Part shown: positions 47,439 through 59,880 of the stretch, one piece after another
Layout of the letters: every line of letters starts with the position of its first letter
Position numbering within the stretch: the first letter of the stretch is position 1
Notes under the pieces: generated by a model
What the model was told of the DNA's origin: nothing
What the model saw: only the letters and a program-made list of their open reading frames with translations
The model's database searches: none
Assembly (NCBI GenBank): GCA_963580455.1
Contig: OY756965.1
Span: 6,894,501 to 6,958,500, forward strand
DNA length: 64,000 nt
Direction: 5' to 3'
Source: Euonymus europaeus
Taxonomy: Eukaryota > Streptophyta > Magnoliopsida > Celastrales > Celastraceae
Position numbers and translations under genes: made by a program

Positions 47439-49849
47439 AATTGTGTCTCCAAAAACTAAGTATAAACTCCAAATATAAAAACCACAATCTAAAAACGTAC
47501 AAATGATCAAAACAGTGTTTATAGTACAAATCTGCCAACCAACCAAGTAGATATTATTTGACCTAGCAATTCAAGTCCAAATGCAACGAAATTTGGTATG
47601 CAATATCACAATACCTTAATTAATACTACATCAAAAATTCAGATCAAAATTCGAAGTCTAGCTATATAAACAGTGCACGGACAGATTGCTATTCCAGAAA
47701 ATTAACTATCAAAAGTATACCTAGAATCCACTAATCACAAGTTGTTCAACCACAAGCAATATCCCAATAAGCAATGGCAGCAAGCAACACCCTAATATCA
47801 ATTTATAAGGCACACAAATCACTAATAGCACCAAACAAGAAAGGACATAAAAAATTAGAGTGCACAAGGATATATAGTGGTTCGGTGCTCACACCTACAT
47901 CCACTACCTAAGCTTTCAAGCTTAGGATTTCCAAATCCACTAAAGGATATAAGTGGTTTTGCAAGTTCATCACAAACTTAGGGTTTTCAACACACCCCAA
48001 ACTTGTACACCACCAAGGTTTGAAGCTAACCTTAAATTTTCACACACCTCTCAAAGGTAATGCCCTCAAAAGGGACTTTTACAAGTGATTTGGTTTTTGG
48101 TTCTCTCAAAATTAGCTCTAAGATATTTGGATGAGGAACACTTAATCTCTCAATGTAAAGCTCACTGGTAGGATATAAATTTGGCTCAAATTCGTGGCTT
48201 TCACTCAACTAAAGGTTCACACAAAGTCTCACAAAGATGAAAATAAGTTTAGGAGAAGCTTTGTGGAAAGTAGCTCAAGAACACTCAAAGAAATACCTTA
48301 ATGATTTTGGCTTGAAAGTGTGTCTTAGCTTGAGGTTGATGAAGGGAATATGATGATAATAATCTCAGCAAATGATGATCAAAAGATCAAGAGAAGATCA
48401 CTCAAAAATTGTAGAATCAAGAACAAAAGCTCTCTTGGTAATTTTTGCTCTTCATTTGTCTTCATTTAATCTTGGCCATTGGATCTTGTTAATCTTCAAT
48501 CTCATCCCTCAATCAACTTATAATCTCTGCCCTTCATCTTCAAAAACGAAATCAATCAACACCATTAAAAGGCTAGCCGTTATTGACTTTTGGTCAACCT
48601 TTGATTCAAATTTCAAATCTTGACTCCAAGGTTTGTTTGGATCTTTTGTGCTTCTTGTTAAACTCTTCTTCATGCTTAGAAAGACTTCAACACTCAACCA
48701 AACAACCCCTGCAAGTCTCACACGAAATTCCCCCCAAAATACTTGAAAACAAGAACATAATAGTACATGGTGATGTGGACAATTTTCCTCCAAGTGTTTT
48801 GGCTCCAATCTTTTTCATTTGATTTCAAATGAATCCAAGACTTCTCAAACTCCCTCCAAAGGCTCCTAAGGCTTTCTAGAAGGGTTATGACCGAGCCCCT
48901 ACTCCAAATAAATCATCCAACATTTATTCAACTTAGTCTAACCCATGGAAGGTCAATTTGAGGAATTTAGGCTATTTTGGATAAGAATGGGTTGCACCAA
49001 TTTAAGTCTTCTTCACTCCAAATTTGGTCAACTTTCTCAATAAATATGTCTTATACTATTTCCTAAATAAATCCTTCAATGTAGCTCACATAATCTCAAT
49101 TGCTCCCAAATAGGGTTTCCTAGGGGATTTCGGGTTCTAAGTGCCTAAAAAATGAAACCTCAATACTCCATGACCATTTCATAACCTCAATTAATGTCCC
49201 AAATAAGTGTATGATTTGTACCTACAAAGAAATGAGTGATAGAACACTCCAATTTTGCTTGTAAGCTCAAAGAGCTTCAATGCTTGCACTTGGGTTAACC
49301 AATATGATATAAGCTCAATAAAATTCAAGTAAGCACATGATAAATCAATTTATCTGTATAAGAATGTGCATACAAAATTTCACTTATAATTGAGGTCGTT
49401 TGGTCATTCAATTTGATCATGCAAATCTCAACTAGGCTAGTTTCACAACTACACTAGTGAATTAATTTCAACTGACAAATTGAACATGATAGAATTAAAA
49501 TTGACCTGACAATATTTCATAATGAAAAATTCCAGAGTGTCTTAAATAATTTTCAAAACAAGAATCAAGTGAATCAGAGATCATATGAATAAGTTATGAC
49601 AATTCAACCAACGTGTGCACAGTGTGATGTTTGAACAATTTTTGTAGTGCGAAAATGAACAAGTCCAAAATCATCAAATTCATATCAAATATGATCAAAC
49701 ATGATTCCAAAGATATATAATGAAGCTTAAATTAGTAGAGAAAATACATTTCATGATTCATCCAAATTCATCCAAAGATAAGCACAATCAAATAGTCCAA
49801 TACGTATTTTGCATCAAAACATAAATGTAGGACATATGGTCCAACAATG
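47439..49849. mobile_element. Unassigned 2.4-kb block, probably an LTR-type element part
   Basis: Bounded on the left by the purine tract and on the right by Gypsy LTR-like DNA. It contains ATATAGTGGTTCGGTGCTCA and CCTACATCCACTACCTAAGC near 47872-47915, a motif I associate with repetitive plant retroelement DNA. There is no recognised coding domain on either strand. It could be a non-autonomous retroelement inserted in a Gypsy LTR. Confidence 0.3.
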
Positions 49850-51272
49850 ATTCCCATAGCGGTATCACTCCACATCGGCTAGTTGTTTAGACGTTGATGC
49901 TAAGTTAGGCGTGGCAGGTTGAAATATTATTTTTAGGCCAATAGTGGGCGTTTACGACCACTTTTGTGCCAATCTTTCTCTCTAGTAGTTTGTGGTTTTA
50001 TTGTTGGATAATGATTATTGGTACTGGATGGAAGGATGCTAGAAAGAGAGGTAGTGCGGGTGGATTTCCATCTGCTTATCGTCGTAGGGTGGAAGTCTGA
50101 TCCGCTGGCGGGTGGCATTGGAGAAGGATATGGAGGTTTAGTTGGATTGATTGGGTGCATTTATTCCTTTGCATTGCATATTGTGGCATTGATTATGCAT
50201 TGTTTCCTTTTTTGACCTTAAAATTCATTTATTTGTGCTCTGCCGTTTTATCCCTACTGAGCCTTCTGCTCACTTTGTCCAACTTTTTCTTTTCCCCACA
50301 GAAGAGTCTAGCACACGGGTTACAGATCAGCATGAGGGAGCGTGATGGAGGTGGCATGGACTTGTTGGTTGCATGTTCTTGTTATTTGGAATTGGAAAAT
50401 ATTATTATACTTGGATTATGATTATGATTAGTTGATGGTTTAGTTTGGATGGCGAAGAGAGGTGTGCCTTGACTGTGGACCTCCTATGTCCATTTTGTGT
50501 TAATTACTAATGATGAAGGAGGTTGTGTATGACTATAGACCCTGAGGGTCTGTTATGAGGTTGTATGTAGTGATGTCAAAAATATTCGTACCCAACGGGT
50601 ACCCGCACTACTCGACCCAAATCATATGGGTATGACCCATTAATTAACGGGTCGGGTAACGGATACGGGTATTTTCATGGGTAAAATAGCGGGGCGGGTA
50701 CGGGGACGGGTTTGTCGAAATCCAACCCGCCCCATACCCGTATATTTTATTAATTATATATATGTATATTATTTTTAATATATATGTTATTATTTTTATT
50801 ATTATTTATAAAATTAACAAGAACAAATCAATAAAAAAAATTCATAAAAATATACCATTTGCGTATATTTACTTTTTTTAAGTAAACGTATTTATTTATT
50901 TATTTAATGTGTAATATAAATAGTTATGAAACTCATGAATTGACGGGGCGGATAAATAAGTGGGGATTCCCTACCTTAACGGGTACGAGGATGGGCCAAT
51001 AATTAAAATATCCAATGGGTATTTTAACGGGTATCAGGGTATGAATAAGAATTTTTTTAAAGGGTACGGGGATGGGTGAAGGGGTACCCGCCCAATTGAC
51101 ATCCCTAGTTGTATGGATGATTTGTGTGTTTTGTTTTCAGGTTGGGTTCCCCAATTTATGGGGAGATCCTCCTGAAATTTTTATTGAAATTTGTGACTTT
51201 TTGTGAGGCGTTTAGTGTGAGTATGTGTCACTTTTGTTGCTTTGCTCACGTTTCGCATGATGGGGCATGACA
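49850..51272 (+). repeat. Gypsy LTR 3' part
   Basis: Contains the CCTACTGAGCCTTCTGCTCAC motif (about 50253-50275) seen in sense near LTR 3' ends, and ends GATGGGGCATGACA at 51272, like the ...GGGGCGTTACA ends of related LTRs. Interrupted by the MITE at 50568-51107. The 5' limit is uncertain. Confidence 0.55.
50568..51107. mobile_element. hAT-type MITE
   Basis: A 540-bp element with ends TAGTGATGTCAA and (inverted) TAGGGATGTCAATTGGGCGG. A perfect 8-bp duplication GTTGTATG flanks it (50560-50567 and 51108-51115). GGGTACCC, CGGGTA and CCCGTA motifs fill both halves around an A+T-only middle. No coding capacity. This is the common plant hAT MITE with TAGGGATGTCAA ends. Confidence 0.93.
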
Positions 51273-51283
51273 TGGCTATTATG

Positions 51284-51896
51284 GAACCTAATATGAACAT
51301 TCCACATCGTTTAGATGTGAGAGTTGTGGTGTATAGATAAGGAAGACAAATGTCGTCTTTAATCAGCTAAAAAAATTCTATGTAGTAGCCTATAGGATTT
51401 TTTTTTAGTTACAATCAGGCCATGTGTGGGTAGTAGATGGGCTTGTGTTGTTGGTTGGGCCTGCTGAGTGCGTGTATGGGCTCAAGTTTGTCTTTGTTCT
51501 TATCAATGGTATCAAAACTATTCCATCCTTACACATGTAGGTGTTTGGATCTCCTTTTGTCCATGTATGAGACTAGATTGGAAATGGCTACCAGTGGATC
51601 TAGTGTTATGACTAAGGAACCTAGTATAATGAAAGACCCTCATTGTTTGCAGCGAACATGAGTGTCGGCTCAGTAAAAGGGGGTATTGAAACGAACATCC
51701 CACATCTTTTAGATATGACAATTGTGGTCTAATAATGAGGACAAATGTATTCCTTAATTAGTTAACAAGTTTCCAAGGTAGTAGCCTATTAGGCTTATTG
51801 GTTAAACCAATACATGTATGGGTAGTTGTTGGGCTTGGATAGTTGGTTGGATCTATTGAGTGTGTGTATGAGTGCACACTTGACTGGATTCTTATA
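51284..51896 (+). mobile_element. TRIM (miniature LTR retroelement)
   Basis: Two direct repeats of about 215 bp (51284-51505 and 51684-51896) share GAACATYCCACATC, TTTAGATRTGA, GTAGTAGCCTAT and TGGGTAGTWG. Between them, at 51507, lies TGGTATCAAAAC, an initiator-tRNA primer-binding site. GTAAAAGGGGG at about 51673-51683 is a polypurine tract just before the second repeat. The inner region is only about 180 bp and codes for no protein. This is the layout of a TRIM, which must borrow its enzymes. Confidence 0.8.
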
Positions 51897-52530
51897 AGGT
51901 AGCGACTACCTGTGTGGTGGTAGCTTGTTGAAAAGTGAAGCTTGAAGTTTGCAGCAGTCACTGCTCCTTACCATTGGCACCTTTTGTCCGCTTGGATTTT
52001 ATCATGGACATTTGCACTTGTGTTCTCGATAATTTTTGAAGCAATTTTTTGGGAGAGTTATATTGGTTATTCATTGTTCCTATACTAGGATGTAAATTAT
52101 TTCATAAATAAATATTAAGCTCATTCATTAAAATGTTTGATAAATGATACTTGTGTGAATGCAAATTTAATTTGGTTATGATTGTTTTGCCATATTTTTT
52201 TACTGAAAACTTTGTTCAATGTGATCATGAATAAATACAGAGGTTTTTTTCACTAATATTAAACGAGTCCAAATCAACATGTTTTAGTTGAGTAAAAATG
52301 ACACAATGTTGTTATTTTGCTTCTTGAGCTTTAAGTTCAGTGAGGTTTTGCCCAGGCCTTTGTTTCTATTTGTAATAATTTTTTGTATTTATTAGGGAGT
52401 CTTATTAGGGTTGAGACATTATTCTAGAACTTTATTTCTATCAGTTGAACTTGAAACTAGTGGCGAGGAACTACTAGTGTATCTAGATTCCTACGAAATT
52501 GATCGTGTGTCGATTTTGTTGTTTTTCTTG
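51897..52530. other. Non-coding region, probably LTR debris
   Basis: No gene seen. The end next to the primer-binding site at 52541 is probably the 5' LTR of the Gypsy gag relic that follows. Its start is not clear. Confidence 0.35.
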
Positions 52531-52540
52531 TTGTGTCAAG

Positions 52541-53157
52541 TGGTATTGGAGTCAGGTTTCGCCCAATCCATGGTTGTTGATGCTGTTAAGAATGAACTAC
52601 CTAATGATAGTGATCAGGGGTTACCAGCTATTTGGGTGGCGATCTAGGAGCAACACAAAACGATAGTTAATCCTTGAATTGTGTTTCGAATGATGGGTGA
52701 ACGAGATTGAAGATTAGTTGGACACTCTTATGCAACTTGTTGGCAATCCTATTGAACATCAGTATCCACCTCAGGCTAGGGGTTTTGCATGTGGTAAAGA
52801 AAGTTTTGATGAAGTGCGCCCCAATCCTAGGAGACTTGCAGTAGTTGACTGTGAAGCAAGTGATGCGGACAATGAATAGGCATTTGAGAGGGCTCGTACA
52901 GGAGGAGGCAGGAATGGCCGATATGGGCATGAGACCTTTAGGGAAAATGATGAGTTGAAGCTTCGGGTTGATATTCCCACTTTTAGTGGCATTTCTACCA
53001 TTGAGCATTTTCTTATCTGGGTTACAGAGGTTGATAGGTTCTTTGAATATATATAGACATTGAACTAGATAGAAGAAGGACACTAGTTGTTGTTCATTTG
53101 AAGGGTGGTGCATCTGTTTGGTGAGACAAGTTACAGATGACGCGATAGAGATAAGGT
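52541..53157 (+). pseudogene. Gypsy (chromovirus-like) gag relic
   Basis: TGGTATTGGAGTCAGG at 52541 resembles an initiator-tRNA primer-binding site. Near 52950-53040 the plus strand encodes ELKLRVDIPTFSGISTIEHF and WVTEVDRFFEY, the typical start of plant Gypsy gag. Then a GGASVW-like stretch appears. Several stops are present. The LTR of another element begins at 53158 and cuts it. Confidence 0.7.
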
Positions 53158-53351
53158 TGTAATACCCCAATTTGGAAATACCCAAAAATAATTAAGTTGT
53201 GAATTCTGATTAAAAAATACCAAGAATTGGGTTAAATTTAACTTAGGATAGGTTAGTCGTTAACTAAATAAAATATAATATAACATCAAATAAAAAATGT
53301 TAAATATATATAAAAATCCATTTTTGGTGGAGTCAATTAAAGTGGAGTGTT

Positions 53352-53395
<44 letters not shown>

Positions 53396-53800
53396 AATAA
53401 ACTTCATGGATTTCTCGTTTTATGCAGGCGAGTTCAACCTATTTTGTTTACTCTCGCATCTGACTGATGTTACCCGCACGAACCATGCCCTTTAAACCAT
53501 GTCGTTTTGAGCTTTAATTTTTTTCTCCTTTTCCTTCCCTCGTGTGAGACACCAACAAACTTCAGTGGCATATTTCCCCTGGTTCATGTATCTTGTACTA
53601 CATGCATATACTCGGCTACCTATATCCATTTCAGGCTTCACTCCTCTACCCCGGTTGTTGTGCCCGTGCGTGTAATACTTCTAGGTGCTGCTGTGGCTGA
53701 ATGACAAAACTATTGTGGGCGTTGTGGCCATGTGTGTGGGTTCTCTCGTGTCCGTCTCTGCTGTGTTTTAAGTGGAGATTTTGCTGAGGCTTGTGTGAAG
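53158..53800 (+). repeat. Gypsy LTR start (TGTAATACCCC)
   Basis: Begins TGTAATACCCCAATTTGG, the standard opening of many plant Gypsy LTRs. Contains a (TA)n tract at about 53361-53399. A solo LTR at 53801 interrupts it. A short stretch of it (about 53727-53796) is repeated at 55435-55508. Confidence 0.55.
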
Positions 53801-55429
53801 TGTTAGATATATGTCCTGTATAGCCAATCTAATACGGTTGTATTTGGAACATATATAATAATTGTACTGTATTAATTATTTATATAAATGGCAGTTTATA
53901 ATATATTTGATATTTCTATTTATATAGTTGTATTAAATATGTCCGTAGATATTTATTAGAGACCTCATTCTCAAGAGTTGAGAATATGAGTGACGAGTGA
54001 TCTCTAGTATAAATATCTTAAATAAAGTTCCTGATTGTAGAATTATTAATTGGACAGTAATAATTCGGAAGATCAGTATACTGTTTGTTTCCTATAATGA
54101 TAGGGTTGTGAGTCTCATGCAATTTAATATGAGATATTAAAACAAACAGTATGGAAAGTTTATTGTTGAATAAATGCTTCGAACATGACTTGCTAAATAA
54201 TGAATCACATGGAGGTTTATTTCATTGTCAATGATTTATTATTTATTTACGATTGTGTAAATAATCCTTAGACCTAAGATGACATAGTAGTTTTGTATAT
54301 GGGTGATTGAATTTTATCAATGTTGGAAATATTTATTTATTAAATAAATATTAACATTTGATGGATTCAGTTAGTTATATATGGAGACTTGTGTGCAGTC
54401 AATAAGGAATCCACCGCCTCGAAATAAACGAGGAGAATATCCTATGATCCAGATATTTATTGACACGGGAAATCCTTGGCCGAGGTTATATGATTAATGA
54501 AAATGTGTTTTCATTAATTATTTCATTGTCAATAAAATATTGGATCTGACATATAGTTGAGTTAGTGGATTTGATCGATATCCATGATCCTCACTCAATT
54601 GGGATATTGTACAGTGGAAGGTTTTAATTACATGGTAATTGTAATTAAAGGTTCATATGAAAGTATTCATCACTGATTAGGTAGTCACGATATACTGCTA
54701 GGTGTCACTCGTGATTTATAAGAAATGATTAAAAGTTGTTTTAATTAATATCAAAGAGTTTGATATTATTCTTATTGCTAATCGGTAATGAACCTAGAAA
54801 GTCATACATAAAGGAATCACTTGAAATTTGTTTCAACCGAGGTTAGAGAAAGAATTGTGTAGATTAGATAATTTTCATGAGATGAAAATAATCGAATTAT
54901 TAATTAAATGAAGGTTTATTGAATTCCAGAATGAATCTAATTAATTAATGATTATTGCTAGCACATTAAATATTAATAATAAAAAAATTGGTTCATCATT
55001 TAATTACTATTAAATAAAGATAATGGTTGGCTATGCATTATATGTAAGTGTCGGCAAGGTAAGGTATATATATATATGGTTGGCTGATGGATGTTACATT
55101 TATGAGTGTTGGCCATACACTTTAATATATATGTATAATGATACATATGGAAATAAGTGCCGAACACAATTCATTCCAGAGAGAGAAAAATTTCTAATTG
55201 TGGAAATATTTCCAATTTTGGTTATCTTGGTTTTTGTGATTCCGGTGGACGGACTAGAGACTTCGTGAAATCGGAGTTTTACCGGAGACATTGTTTGGAT
55301 CAAGCAAGAATTGGAAAGGAATCTAGACGATCGGAGTACCAGACAAACCGTTTTTACAAGCACGCTACAAGAGGTAATATTTTTGTAGCGTATTCCGCTG
55401 CGTTGTATTACGTATACCATTTGCTAACA
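53801..55429 (+). mobile_element. Solo LTR of Copia type, 1,629 bp
   Basis: Begins TGTTAGATATATGTCC and ends GCTAACA, giving a six-base inverted pair TGTTAG/CTAACA. It is flanked by TGAAG (53796-53800) and CGAAG (55430-55434), a 5-bp duplication with one change. No coding domain. The opening is typical of SIRE/Tork-type Copia LTRs. It sits at the junction of a short tandem duplication of the surrounding DNA. Confidence 0.85.
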
Positions 55430-56860
55430 CGAAGTGCGTGTGGGTTCTCTCGTGTCTGTCTCTGCTGTGATTTAAGTGGAGATTTTGCTGAGGCTTGTGC
55501 GTGTGGTGTCGTTGGTTTGTTTCTTTTTCTTCATTTCGTGTCTTTCCATTTTGTTTTTCAGAGGCTGATTTAATGGTTTGTTTTTCGTTTAATTTCTGTA
55601 GATTTCATTAAGAGGGTTAATCGGCTTTGTTTGATTCTGCAAAAGTGCCTCTTCGGCATATCAGTGAGTTATTTTTGCCTATAATTAAAGATTTGTTTGT
55701 TCTTTGGTAGAGCCGTCAGTTGTTATTGCTTCGTTGTTTGCTTTTGTTGGTTTTCTTTTAGTCGATTGTCGTCGTTATGACATGTTTAGTGTACTTGTGC
55801 GCTTGTGGTGTGTGCTAAATTACCATGATATCATATTTAACTCATTCAAGTGCTTTTGTTCATATAAAATTGTGTTTGAGCTACTCATACACACACACAC
55901 ACACACTCTCAAATGGATGCAAGCTTACTAAGCGAAATTTGTTTGTCCATATAGTGATGGATCATGAACAAGATATTCATTCCACAGTAGAGTTCTAGCG
56001 TTGAATCTCATTAATTAATATATTTATGACTCTGAAAAAATAATAATTAAGAAGGTGAGAGTTCAATCCACACACATGTTGTGTTTTGAAAAAGAAAGCT
56101 AGCTACCTTAGTAGGGTCTTATTTAAACAAGGGATGGGCAAAAAATTGAAATTTAAGTCCAAAACATGTGTGAAGGGAAGTTACAACATAAAAAGTTTCC
56201 ATTGAAGTGGAAAGTGAGCTATCCTTGCACAAGCCAAAGCATATAAAGTATGAAAAAACGTAGGCTACTACATGACTTTTGCACATTAATTAAAGAACAA
56301 TCTTAGCATAACGGTTGAGTTAGGTTACTTCCATTAATTGAAACTAATTGGATCGATTTTTGTTTGCCATGTGAAGTTGATTTCCATTTTTTTAAAGAAA
56401 AAGTTGCTAGGTGACGCTGTTTGATTCCATATACTCCAGTTTGCCTCTCCATCTGTACCCATAATGTGATGTAAATACTAGCATTAAGATGCGTAAACAT
56501 TTGATAAACATTCAGAATAAAGATTTAGACCAGATGAAATGTGGTTCTCATATAGCATGGAAAAACTCATGAATGTCCTTATTATTTGGGTAAACCTGCT
56601 CAGAAGCCATGCTTATTGTCTATTGGCATTAAGAAATCTCTTATCTGCCATCTTCTTCAGTCTTTTCTGCACATATGCAGGCTGAAGAGTTGAATCATGT
56701 TGTTATTTCAAATATATTACATCCTTCCACCCATCTTTACACAAACAATAATATGTGTTCCAAATGTCTCAATAAACCTGTAAAACAGTGCATTATTACA
56801 TGGACATACTTTTGTTAAACATTATGCGATTTTGTCGTTTATTTACAAATTAATTTTTTG
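55430..56860. other. Repeat debris and non-coding DNA
   Basis: The first 80 bp repeat the left flank of the solo LTR. The next few hundred bases are T+G-rich, like LTR U5 sequence. An (AC)n run lies at 55889-55906. No gene recognised. The left end of the Helitron that follows is not identified but may lie here. Confidence 0.4.
55889..55906. repeat. (AC)9 microsatellite
   Basis: A short uninterrupted AC repeat. Confidence 0.95.
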
Positions 56861-56889
56861 GGTGCAGGAAAAAAATGTAACTTATTGAG

Positions 56890-58675
56890 TACACTTCTTT
56901 GTCACAATTGAAGGTTGGCCAACGTGGCTACAAAATGCTTCGTTGTTTGGCAAGGATATGGAACTCCACAAATCCATTGCTACAAGACCAACTTATCAGT
57001 CTTGATCTACAGCTAGTTGACGAATAGGTAATAAAATGTTTGATATTATCAATCTCCTAGTTAAAACTCCAGTAACATAATTGATAAGCATCTCAATTAT
57101 TTCATAGGGACCTCTATCCAACCATCCATCAAGAAAGAGGATGCCATGAAAATGTGAGAAATGCTTGTAGAGCAAAAGATCTATGTGATTGCGAATTTCA
57201 TGGTTGGAAATTCAAGGAAGAACTTTAGAGTGTGCAATCAAAAAAGCGTACTTCGGCGTGGAACATGGACAATCGTCAAGGCGGTTCAAAATGATGATTT
57301 AAAATCCGAGTCAATGCATTTGAGCTCGCTGATAAGAACATATTGGTAAAAAGGCTATATAACGACTTCTTGACGGGTGAGAATTATACTTCCAACATGT
57401 TTGTGATATTTGAGAATTTATCCCATTAATCTTACAACTAATTTGTTGATAATTTGCTAACAGACGTGATAGGTCAGTTGGTGAAAGTGGGTATGCTCGA
57501 GCAATCGTTAACCAATGGAAGGATGGTTGGTAGAAGGAGTATCATCATGCAATCATCAGAGTATGAGTAGAATTAAGTTAATTTGTTGAAAAATGATACT
57601 AACATTTATACTGACATTCATTACTGATATGCAGATTTGTAAACATACCAATTATCCTATGGGGTGTTGTTGCGGAGAGTTTTTCTAAAACAAATGTGGT
57701 TGTCTTGTACACAAAAGACCCAATTGTTGCCATATTTGCAGCTATGACTGTTAGTTCATTTAGAGGTTAACAAAAACAACTATGTATAATTTGTGTAAAA
57801 ACCTATTTGACTTATAATGTTCATCATTTTTTGTATGTTGAAGCGGAAATGACTCTATCAAGTACATCAGAAACTAAGATATATCTTAATTTGGGCATTC
57901 TTAAGGTAGAGTCTTTTCGCAAAAGGTTGGTAATCTTTTATGTTTTTTCACATTCGCGTTCTACAAAAAAGAGGATATATGACATGTGTTTGTAAGACAA
58001 TAGTAGATCTCTTGTCTCAAAATCTATTTCTTTACGAGGTAACAAATTATTATATTAAATTTTTGTGAATGGATTGCATTTTATTAATTACTCATATGTT
58101 TTTATTGAATTGAACATGCAAGAATACAAAAAGCATCTGTTGCTCAAAAATCACTACTCTAGACAATTCAAAAGGATGGTGGTATAATGCATGTGAAAAA
58201 TGCAAGACAAGTGTTAGTAGTGAAGACAATGTGATGAACTATAAGAATATTTTATACACCTGAATTTAACAAAATATGAATATTTTTATCTTTGCACTCC
58301 ATTCCACAACAACTACAATTATTTTCAAACAGGTACAAACTCAATGTTGAAGTTGTAGACGATACAGAGACTGTTAATTTCATGATGTTTGGGAAACCTG
58401 TTGGGTGATTGATCAAAGTACCAGCAAGTACAATCTAAAATCTTCCTGGTTCTACAAGTTTAAAACCCTAGAAATAATGAACGAAATAATGGGCAAGACT
58501 TTCAAATTCATTGTCTCAAGAGGGAAAAGAGATTATGATCCAAATACAAACACCTTTAATGTAACCAATGTTTCTATTGATGATGAAGAACACTCTGATC
58601 AGACCGAGTGTCATGAGTCCAAAAAGAAGCTGATGATGAACCTCTGTCAAATCTTGCAAAGAAAAATAAAATGTT
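56890..58675 (+). pseudogene. RPA70-like (replication protein A) gene of the Helitron
   Basis: The parts follow RPA large-subunit order. An N-terminal OB-like piece encodes LISLDLQLVDE (near 56985-57020), then a GT donor at 57028 and an AG acceptor before 57108. EQKIYVIANFMVGNSRKNFR (about 57165-57225) follows, then VIGQLVKVGMLEQS. An OB-B-like piece shows LWGVVAESF and TKIYLNLGILKVESFRKR (57880-57925). The zinc-ribbon has KGWWYNACEKCK (about 58170-58205). The last part has LNVEVVDDTETVNFMMFGKPVG (58340-58405) and MGKTFKFIVSRG. Stops such as the one at 57024 and several shifts show it is no longer active. Confidence 0.78.
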
Positions 58676-59199
58676 AGAATGTTATTCCTTGTGGTATTTG
58701 AAATATTACCGTTCTTTCATAAGGTTTGTTTTACTAAAACTTTAATTTCTAAACGTTTTATCATTATTTCATCTTATTTGCATACTTCGGTTTTTAGAGT
58801 GCATATTTTTTCCTCCGCTGGGTTTGTGCAAAAAAGTTTGTCTAAACTCCCTTCATATATCTCTCGTGTTCCCATTATTGTGTTTTTATGTTTTCATTAT
58901 AATTGCCTTGTGAATTAGTACGAGGTTATTAGTGATACAATATGAAAAAAGAAGTTATCGACTTCTTCAAATATGTTGAATATATGATAATAAATAATTT
59001 TTAAAAAGAACAGAACACAAGGAATTGCTGGACAGAGCAATATGAGGAAAAGGCCAATATGTAACATCAAAAACAAAGGTGCTATAGGTAAGAGCAGATT
59101 AAGTCCATAAGAATACTTTAAGTATAGGAAGTTGTAATTTTTTGTGAAAATTTCTATCACTTCTCATAATGAAACAGATTTCAAGGCTGACAATTTTTT

Positions 59200-59880
59200 A
59201 GAAGTTACTACCCCAAAATTTAAACAAGGGAGAAAAATCAACCCGCAAATATGTTCAGGAATACTCTGATGATGAACTGCTTTCAACATTTACATGCAAG
59301 AAAAAGAGGTACGACTTACCATCTGCTCCAAAGATGGCAGGTTTGATAGTTGGTGATATTGGTATGACTGATCGAGGTCGGGATATCATAGTTGAACATC
59401 AAAGTAAATGTCTAAAAACCTTCTCTTACCTATGTTAAGGGACCTCAAAGTTTGTTGATATTAGAACTGTAAATGGATTAGTCCACACTTCATTCAAGGA
59501 AGCATGTGATGCAATGGGCTTAATTAGAAATGATATAGAATGGCTTGAATCTATAAATGAAGCTAATGGTTAGTCGACATCATATGAACTGCGAAATTTA
59601 TTTGTTACAATGATTCACTTTTGTGAGATTGTGGATCCCAACAAGTTATTGGAAGCGAGTTTTCAGCATGTGAAAGATGATATTATATAGAAGTTGAATC
59701 ATGTATTTGAAATACCTCTACGTAGTATCTTTGAGTTAGAAATTAGGAACCAATAGAAAGAAGTGGTTCATCTCTGACTGAACATGTGTTTAATATTGCC
59801 AGATTTGCATATTGAGTTTCAGTCAAATTGCACAGCCAGTCTCCTGCATCATTTGTTATTTTTTGGATATAATTAATGTC
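59200..59880 (+). pseudogene. Helitron helicase-like (RepHel) fragment
   Basis: Encodes PKMAGLIVGDIGMTDRGRDI (near 59325-59385) and then FVDIRTVNGLVHTSFKEACD (about 59450-59510) with AMGLIRNDIEW, ELRNLFVTMIHFCEIVDPNK and a long weakly open tail. The first block is from the N-terminal region and the second from the helicase part of plant Helitron proteins. The Rep nuclease and much of the helicase lie between these blocks in an intact element and are missing here. Stops near 59435, 59571 and 59688. Confidence 0.8.

Noticed and set aside
54361..55300. Short open frames inside 53801-55429 as genes
   Set aside because: The whole segment is one solo LTR. The frames are short and carry no motifs.
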